64,000 bases of DNA from the NCBI GenBank assembly GCA_947359465.1, contig OX375874.1:87287672-87351671 (forward strand). Reading direction: 5' to 3'. Shown here one piece after another: positions 1 through 9,400 of this stretch (positions are counted from its first letter, which is position 1; every line of letters starts with the position of its first letter). The notes beneath the pieces are model-generated. The model was not told where the DNA came from and did not search any database. It saw only the letters and a program-made list of their open reading frames with translations. Both the position numbers and the translations under genes were made by a program. This stretch comes from Metellina segmentata (taxonomy: Eukaryota; Arthropoda; Arachnida; Araneae; Tetragnathidae).

Positions 1-265
1 AGCTTATACTTTTTCAATATAAGTTTTATAGTATCCTTTAAGTTGATGTTTCTCAAATTCTGCAATTTTGAGTTGCGTCACTTTTTTTTGTCAGGGTGTG
101 AGAAATTTAACTATGATTCAGTGTGGCAATAATAAAGTAAATTCAATCAGCTAGTTCTAAAACAAATCCAAGTTGATAGGACACAATTACTGTCATATGT
201 TACAAAAAATTTATCTAAACCAGTTTGTTTCTTTCCTATTTAAACTAAAAATTCTGAAAAATTAC

Positions 266-410
266 TTCTTTTAGTGCAGAAAACAGCTTATATTCCAATT
301 GAAGCCTGTCTGTAGGTAAAAAGTCTGCATCGCCTTTGTAGAACTCAAGTAATCCATTTGGACTGACTGTGACATAATTTGATTTGTCAATGCTAATGTA
401 GTTGCAAATT
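266..410 (-). CDS. Dynein-like gene, fifth exon
   Basis: 145 bp, 48 complete codons after one split base. The acceptor follows a long T run (TTTTTAACTTTAG). The donor is taken at GTAATT, after LFSALKE; without splicing the frame stops six codons later, so a short true C-terminus is the alternative. It contains VTVSPNGLLEFYKGDADF and LQLEYKLF, the stretch that suggested a dynein heavy chain tail. No next exon is visible in positions 1-265. Confidence 0.6.
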
Positions 411-3400
411 CTAAAGTTAAAAAAAAAAAGTTAATTTCAAATTTTCTGTACTAAAATTTGATGAACAAGTTGTTCAGTATTTAAAAATCAAAATTTTAAA
501 TGCTTTAAATTGTTTTCCAAGGGTGTATAAATATTTTTACATTCTTTTTCACACCTTCCAATTAGAAGATAGAAAAAGAAGTGCGGATATTCATCTCCTT
601 AAGGATATTAGAGTTTTTCTTGAAAATTTTAATTTTCTGAAGTTGTGTGATCACACATTTCAATAACAGAAAATATGAATATTTCCTTTCAAATTCTAAA
701 ATGTTAAATTAAAACTTCAAAAAGTTAAGCTTTTAGTTTTCAAAATACACTGCCAAAAAAATAGGAAACACCCTGAAGCCGTTGTTCGAACGGAATGAAG
801 CTTAGCCATGCATGATGTACACCCGTCAAAAAAAACCCGACTCACCCGATTGCAATTGCACAATTTACATCGCAGAACAAAACGGAAGGTAGCAATTGAT
901 GGGGATAAATGTTTTCCACAAATATCAACATTTAAAATTTGTCTGAGGGGCCGTCTTAATAATAAATTGGGTGCTTGCTCCGATAATTTCAATACGAACC
1001 CCCATCTTTTATCCAAATTTCAGGGCTCCAACACGTCACTTTTTGTCACCTTTTTGACAATTTGTCACCTTTTCAGGGGTTTTAAGTTCTTAAATTTTAT
1101 TTAGAAAAGAAAAAAACGTTTGATGCACAGTAAAAAAATTCATTTTCTCTAAAAACACAGGGTTTGTACGAATTCAATTTTGAAATGCGCTACATTCCAC
1201 TGCAAGAATGGATTCAAAAGCCTACCATTTCAATTGTAAAAGGATACTTCACATTGCCCGCGGTGTATTAGCTGCAAGTTCTGAAATTTTCCCCACAGGA
1301 AAAGGCTATCAGTAAAACGAAGCGGCGAAGTTTAAGGGAAGCAGGGCCATCTGCATGTCCGACCCCTCTTACCTAATTACCTAACTTGAGTGGCATTTAC
1401 GACTAACGTTTTCTTTTCATAGTATTGTGTGGCGTATCATTTGGCGCAAAATAGATATCACCGGTCGACAGGGTCGAACAATTTAACCCTCTAGGAGGTC
1501 AGACGCTGACAGCTCGTAAATGGTGATCGATGCCAGTGGTCACTTAAAAGGGGGGAGGGGGATAACATCCTCCATACACAGATCTGAGGGCGGTCTCAGC
1601 AGACCCGTTTTATTTTCGGATTCAGGAATAAGACGAGAATGGAGAGGCCAAGAGACTGGACGGATCAAGCTGATATTAACTCAACGTTAACCCAGGAGGA
1701 GAGGTAATACGTTTAGTACCTTTGTCATCACATGTTGCAGTTTCTATTGTGGGTCTGATTATGTCTAGAAGGTATATATACATCAGGGTAAACACTGAAA
1801 TGATGGTGGAATCTTCAATATGAATAATAATTTACACTCAAAGGTGTCTTCGGCAAAGTTTTTAAGGGGATAGATCATCAACCTCTTACACATTCTAAGT
1901 GCTCGAAGCTCCCCATCGAGAACCCTGACATTCCTGTCTACGGAAAAGAGGCTATTCACGCTCTGCTCTCTTTGTGGCACAGAAATGAGGGCATGGAAAT
2001 CTTAATGGACTTCAGCCGTTTCTTCAGGAGCTTGAGATCTGAAAGATTCCAAACCCCTCCGTAACCAGAGATTGCAAAAATTTCGGCCGTCTGTATCTAG
2101 AGGGTTAAATATTGAAGGAGCGTTGCGAACGAATTGAAAATCATTCTCTGTTATCATCGAAGTTGATTATTACAAATTCTTGAGGTTTTTTTTAGTGAAA
2201 GTCAGTTTTTAAAAAGATTAATGACTCATTACTTTCTTTCCTGAAAAAAAAAGAACTAATTAACATTGAGACATGTAATATTCACACAATACATAATGCT
2301 TTTCTTAAAGGTCTAAAAGAGTTAGGGGAAGATGTGCCTGAACTAGTTTTTGGTATTCACTGATTTTTTAATCAATGGCCTAAGCGTTGGTCAACATACA
2401 AACAAATTTAAGAAGACAAAACTTCCCACTTACCATTTCATCAAGCCATTGTTCAAGCAGGTGGCTAAGCCTAAAGCCAGCTGCTGAAAGGTTGCTTAAA
2501 CATTGAATTGCAGAGCGAAAGTATTTCCTTCACTACATTCCAATAAAGAAGCCAAACATGATACAAAGTTGAAAATTTGTTGTTGAAAATTTGAGTTTTA
2601 AATTTGAGAACATCACTTGATGCATTACATTTCACTCTTTCTTACGGTACCATTATTTTTAAAATTGGTTCATAAATAAATTCGATGCAATCAAAAGTTG
2701 GTGACACAAATTTCGTATTTTTTAGTTCGCATAGCAGGTCCTGCACGCAGTTGTGGGTTGTATTTTTGATTATCGGGTTTGCCAGATATTAAATTTATCG
2801 TAGCAACAATTGCCATAAAAATTATTTCTTTTTATTTGGCGAGGAAAAGGGCTCGTTTTTTTCACTTTTTTCTCAGAAGGTTTAAGGAGAAAGTACAGAA
2901 CGTAAAGTTAGGAGATTAACACAGATTACTTAAAATTGTACAGGGAACAAGATGCAGAAGGTTTTTTACTGATGCGGCTATTAGTTTAGGGTGCATTAAG
3001 TGTTAAAGTAAAAAAGAGTGAATTCACTTGCAAAAGTATTGGTTTGCTTCGCGACCCAAACGGGATTGCGTGGCAATCCTTGGGGGGTCTGTGAGCAGAG
3101 AGCGAAGCCCTCACTGTGACGTCATGGACCAGAAAGTCAAATCAGGATTATACGAATTATTCAGATAGTTTCGCTGTCCAGGAGATGCACTCTGCGAAAG
3201 TAATGTTGGTTTGCGAAGCAACCAACATAAGTAATGGGATTGCGTAGCAATCCCCAGGGGTTGGCGAGCAGGGGGCGGACCCTCCTAGTAAGATATAAAA
3301 CATGAGGCACAAGAAAAATTAGAGAAGGACATGAAAGAAAAAGTTAGACTGAGAGCAGAGAAAAAAATAATTTAAAGCAGCTGGCAAATAACAGAAAGGT

Positions 3401-6400
3401 GATAGAAGAAGACGAACGAAAACTTAAAATGCTTGCGTAAGGAAGAGAATGTGATATTGGACAGTGCTTCAAAATTATTAAAGGAAGCCAATGCTAGGCT
3501 CAAGAAGGCAATGAAAAATAAAGTTTTTAAGGAAGCAGCACTTTCTCAGGCAATGATTGAAGGAGAGGCAAAAGTCTCAGATGATGCTGGTCAGCAAAGA
3601 CAGACTTTAAAAATGCACATTCTTCTATTGAGAAGAAAAAGACAAAATTAATTTCAGACTTATTCAACAAAAAAAAAGAGACATAATCTTTCAAAGAAAA
3701 GGAAGAAATTCTTGAAGCATTGTCAAAAATGAACAAATTAAAAAATCATCATTACGATTTTTTTATTTTTATGTTAATATATTTAAAATGATGTACTTGA
3801 AGAAAATGAAAACATCCTTCCAAAGAAAGAAAAAGAAAGGCTAGGGGAGCATCTTTTTATTTTCTTTCTTTATACTTGAATATAGTTAGCATTATTGTTA
3901 TTTGTCACTTTTTTTTGCTCGATTAGTCACTTTTTGTCACCTTTTTCTGCTTGATTAGTCACTTTTTGTCACCTTTTTCTGCTTGATTAGTCACCTTTTT
4001 GGTTAAATTAGTCACTTTTGTCACCTTTTTAGACCTTTAAACCTGTTAGGAGCCCTGAAATTTGAATTATATTCACAATTTCAGGCGGAAAGTAGAAAAA
4101 GTTCATCAATTTTATTGGATTTTTTAGCGATTTGTAAGTGTTTGAAAATTAGACATAATAATAAATTGGTGTTTCACGTTTTTTGTCATATTTGCTACAA
4201 ACGTTAATTTTTTTTCATCCTTTGCTTCCCAAAAACCCAAACACAATCTATAAAAATTTTAATTACCTAACTAAATTTACTATTTTTTATTAATTATGAA
4301 ATTAATATTCATAAAAATTATGAATAGAAACATGGACAAATTTTGACACCATGTGATTCAACTGTTTCTGAAATATCGAATTCCAAATTCCAGCTCATTA
4401 GTAGCGCAGTGAGACTATTTGCAAAATTCGATAATTATTATCGTTATTGGGGATTGTTCACAAAGTGAAAACAGAAATTTCTTCCAACAGATCCTGGGAT
4501 TCAATCAGAATGGATTCTGACTTTGTCACCATCTTAATGAACTCCATACCAAGGCGCCTACAACAGGTTATTGACTGCAACAGCCTCTACACGTCTTTAT
4601 TAATATTTATAATGTGATTGAACTCCGAACGTTTACACGCTCCTTCAATGGATTTTCTCGGTCAATTTTACGCCGTTTTACATTATTTTTTCATCAAATC
4701 CGCCTGAAATTGTGTGTAAAATCCAATTTTGTGATAAAAGATGGGGTTTGTATTGAAAATGTTGGAGCAAACACCCAATTTAATATGAAGACGACCCCTT
4801 AGACAAATTTTAAAAATTGGTATTTGTAGAAAACATTCACCCCTATCGATTTCTACCTTCCGTTTTGTTCTGTGATGCAAATTGTGCAATTACGATCGGG
4901 TGAGTCGATTTTATTTCGACGGGTGTACATAACAGGCAGGCCCTGATTTACCATTAGGCCCGTGAGGCACGGGCCTAGGGCCCCTATAATTTAGAGGGCC
5001 CCTAAGTTTCAAAAGTATCTAAAAATTATAAAAAGTTTTTAAGTAGTTACATAAATTATTGGGTATTTACGTAAATGTCCGTCGACCGTTTCCTCCACTA
5101 TCGCATTCTTGTAATTACATTAATTATCTAACTACTATGTTTTTAATTTTCATCTGCTTTATTTTGTTTTGCCAAGAGTTATAAGTAATGTCACGATTTT
5201 CTCAAACTTTTTGGTGATATCTGTGAAACGGTCAACAGTCAAATACGTGAGTACCAATTATTGTCATAAAATTAGTTTTTGTGATGAACAAAATTTATAT
5301 GGGGGAGGGGGGCCCTTCCTGCGTGTTGTGCCTACTATACCAAATTTTCTAGCCCTGATAACAGGAAGACAGAATTAGCACAAGAAGACTCAAAGACCAT
5401 AAAATCTTAACCTTTTGACTATGGCTATAGATATGACTGGCGTGATTCTTATAACTTACAAGCTACAACTGTTGTACTGGTCGTAGTCTAAATTCCCCCT
5501 TGGCGCAGTCAAGATACAACTGATGTACCTGCCGTAGTCGTTAAGGTCTATTATAATTACATCATGAAGGTCATAACAAATTGCAAAGCCCTCTCTGGCT
5601 GTGATATACAGGATGGTATTGTATGTCAAACAAAACTCTTATGTTACCCTGCGTCAATTATGCAAAGCATTCGGAAGCTGTTGCTTCGTATGCTTTATAT
5701 ATCTGGGGGAAGCCTGGCATATCCGAAACATGCTCAGCAGGTCTTGGAATTTCTGTCTAAGGAAAGGATTCCACACCACGGAGGTTCTCTTGGGAGAGGC
5801 GAGCTGTTTGTGGCTGAGCGATAATTACCCCCTTAGACACTTGGCATGAAAGGCAACATGTTGTAGAATCTGTTGAACGCATCTATCTCAAAAAAGAAAA
5901 TTCAATTTTGAGTAATAACCGCGCGATATAAACTGATTCGTCTGTACATGGGTAGTGCAACAAATCGCAATCGATATGTTTCGTTAACTTAGAAAAGATC
6001 TTCATTTCCTACACAAATTGTGCGCGTTGAGCTCTTAAAAGAAGCATTCTTTCTACATAGTATTTTTTCTGTCCAAATAAAGCGTGTGAATTCAAATTCA
6101 GCACCCCTCGATGTATCGTGTTTTTAGGGGAACCAAAGAAAAGTGTGATATACGGAGAGCCTAGAAACTTATCGAAAAACAGCACAAATTATAAGCATCG
6201 CGTTTTCTTCAGTTCAAAATTGTGTAAAAATACAAAACGTCAAAATTTATGTACACACGGGAAGATAAACGATTTTTCTATCTTCCTTTCGAGGTTCAAC
6301 CACCCAATGACGGATCTCAATCTTCCTAACTTGACGAGGCTGTCTTGCCTCAGTAATTTTACTCACTGCTCTAGCAACCTGCGATTTGTAGGTGGCCCAG

Positions 6401-9400
6401 ATTCGATTCCTTTCTGGGTGTATTTCTCTCTTCAGTGCAATTAAACTTTTTTGTGTGTATGTCCATTGACGTTGTCTTGCTTTCAGTGTAGCATGGCCAA
6501 ATACGGCACTTACGCAATAAAACCCAACCAACCCTAACTTGACGATATCTCGATGTTCCTGTGAAATTTCACTTGTGTCAAGTGATCGACACAAGAAAAG
6601 TCTAAGGTAGGTATTTTAATGAACGTCGATCTGGTTGCAACACAGCGGGCTATTGACAACGGTCCAGAATCATTCCGAGGACAACGCCACGGAAAGAAAG
6701 TCTAAGATAACTGGTTGACACCAGTGTAGCCCTGTTGGTGGAGTCGAGGATTTGCAACCGGAGGTTTGCGAGTTCGGAACTCGATACAACCCAAGACCGC
6801 CGTGTACGGGGGGGGGGGACTAGTGCACGCGGTTCAGAATTACGAGGCGTTATCATCGGATCTTGCTTGTTCGAATCCAGCAAGTAGTACAGTATACAAT
6901 GGGGGCTGGTGCATGTTAAATCCGTCGTGGTCTCAAATGTCCTCACGTTGGTGTAGCGTGGAAGTTTGGAGAGGGGTGTCAGCTCTGGTGTTGCCTCGTC
7001 ATTTGACAGTGGTTCAAAATTACGTGATGTTATCCTCGGATCTTTCCCATTGGGATTGATCCCGGAATCGGCAATAGCCCTTTGTGTTGCTCCAGTACGA
7101 CGTTAATCGAAATACCTTTCTGGACCGTCAGCAATAGCCTTTGCTGCTCCAGTGCGATGTAAATTCGACTACCAATCAACCCAATTCTAAATTAGATTGA
7201 GATTTTCTTTGCTACTCGTATATTTAAGCTTAATAGGAGGGGGTTTAATAGAAATGACCGATATATGAGGGTGTAATTTCTACTGCATTCTACTCCTTAA
7301 AATTGATGTTCATTGAAATATTCTATCAACTTACGTGTAGTTGTAGGGATCGTAATCGTTTACCAGATCCATATGTTCTCGGGTCATTGTAAGATAACCA
7401 ATACCTGGGCATCTGTTCACCATGTTCAATAAAGATTGAAGGTTTGTGATTGGAATCAGGTCAAATTTTTCTGCAATAAATGTTTTATAGGCTATATAGC
7501 TGAATAATTTGCAAAAACAATTGCAGTTCTCTTGAAACGTAACTTACCGAGAAAAAACCTCTCAGGATCGTCAATTTTGACTTCTGTACTTGTTCCTTTA
7601 GGTTTCGAGACCTGAAATCATTTCTAAAATGAAAATGTTTTGAGATAATAAATTTAAAGATGAAAAAATAAAGCTGATTTTTAGTTTAGAAAAATCTTAT
7701 TTTTACAATGCGATGTTCGTTGAATCAGGTAATGGTAATTAATTAACTTCGCATTGGAGCAACACAATGGACTATTTTCGATGTTCCAGATTCCCCAAGG
7801 GTAAAATCCTAGGACAACATGGAATTTTGACCCACGGTCAAATGAAGAGGTCAACACCTGAGCTCGTTTAATCAGATGATTGGAAGGTCCTTATGTGGCA
7901 ATCAATTAATAATTTAACTCCTGAATGATGGAAAAGTACAAACTTTCGTCCCCTTTTAAAGTAATTTTACAAAATAAAACTGATACATGTGCTTGTCTAT
8001 ACATAAAAAAATGGAGTGCTTGTACATTGAATATTTTCGTTTTATTTCAAGTAATTCATCCGTTTTGGTCATTTTAAAGCAAAATCAGTGGTTTTTGTGT
8101 CTATGTCCGCCCGTACTACGTCGAAACGACTGGATATATTTTCACGGAATTTTGTATGCGTCCTCTAAATGGAACTCACAAAAGTTATTGCGATAATCTG
8201 ATTCAAGATGTACGGGAAAAGGTTACTTAATGAGAAGGGGCTTTTTCTATCAAGGTCAATGTAAGTGGTGGTAGTGTTTCCCTGAGGAACGGGCTTTCCT
8301 GTACATATTGCTTGACATGAAGTCGCTTCTAAGGTTATTTTTCGAACAGGATTTCAGCATGTCACCAACAAAAATTCCAAAATATGAATTCTAATTTAAC
8401 CTTTAGACTACGGCCGGTGCAGCAGTTGTGCCACGATCGGCGCCAAGAAAGAATTTAGCCAACGGCCTGGTCGTTACATCAGCTGTACATTGAAAATTAG
8501 AAGAAGCGCGTCAAGAAAGAATTTCGACTACGGTCGTTACATCAGTTGTATCATGAAAATTAAAAGAATCGCTCCAAGGAAGAATTTAGACTACGGTCGT
8601 TACATCAGTTGTACCTTGAAATTTATAAGAATCGCTCCAAGAAAAAATTTACATCAGATGTACCTTGAAAGTTATAAAAATCGCGCCAAGAAAGAATCAC
8701 GCTTGTTATATCTATAGCCGTAGTCAAAAGGTTAAGAAATGATAATCACTCCACGCCAATTAGATCAAATGCCAGCCGTCGTCAAAACGGCGATAAACTA
8801 CATTTTAAGACAACCCCGATGTGTACATGCGAGACCATTTGGGTAACAGGAAGTAAAATTGCTGCCTTCCGCCTGGTTTGTTTGCACTGAAAATCCGCCT
8901 TAGAGAAAATTTCTTTCACTGTCCAATAAAAATGCTTCTTGGGACCAACTCGCATTTCTTCACGAGTCTATATGAAGTACACGAGCACAAGATCGATAAC
9001 AATCATCCTCGAATAGATTGGTCTGCACGTAATGGAATTCTTTGCTATTTGGAATCACTCGGGTTACCTAAGCTAATCTATCCAATGACTTATTGGAAAC
9101 AGAATCTTACTTAAATTAATTATATATTAAAATATAATATATTATAATAATGTAAAAAAAAAAAATGAGGTTTATTAAAGTTTTTGAAATTAAGAACAAC
9201 GGATTTCCATCCCCATCAAAAGCGATTTTTTTTACCAGAAAAATTGTAATGTTTTTTGCGGAAATAATACGAGTGCCGGATGACTTTTCAAAGATTGCTT
9301 ACCTTTTCCTCTGCTGTTTCTTTTGATTTGTATGGTGTTATAACTCTTGTTTCGTTCATTTTCTTGTATTTCATGAATTCTGTGAAACCTACCTGCAACG

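Larger units (their letters stand above)
1021..4057. mobile_element. hAT-like element, 3.0 kb, inserted in the Tc1-like arm
   Basis: Termini are CAGGGCTCCAACACG at the left and, in reverse complement, CAGGGCTCCTAACAGG at the right. AAATTT lies on both outer flanks (1015-1020 and 4058-4063), at least 6 bp of what should be an 8 bp hAT target duplication. The uninterrupted inverted copy of the target near 4700-4740 confirms the boundaries. No hAT transposase (BED, RNase H-like or dimerisation domain) is readable. Inside are a piggyBac-type MITE, Helitron-like palindromes, an exon-like ORF and a coiled-coil ORF remnant. Confidence 0.75.

Noticed and set aside
2434..2527. Exon-like ORF as part of the dynein-like gene
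   Set aside because: The exons at 7335-7470 and 266-410 join in phase without it; including it would break the frame, and it lies inside a hAT element.
6247..6594. 115-codon minus-strand ORF as a gene
   Set aside because: It overlaps a SINE of the second family in antisense and has no recognisable motif.
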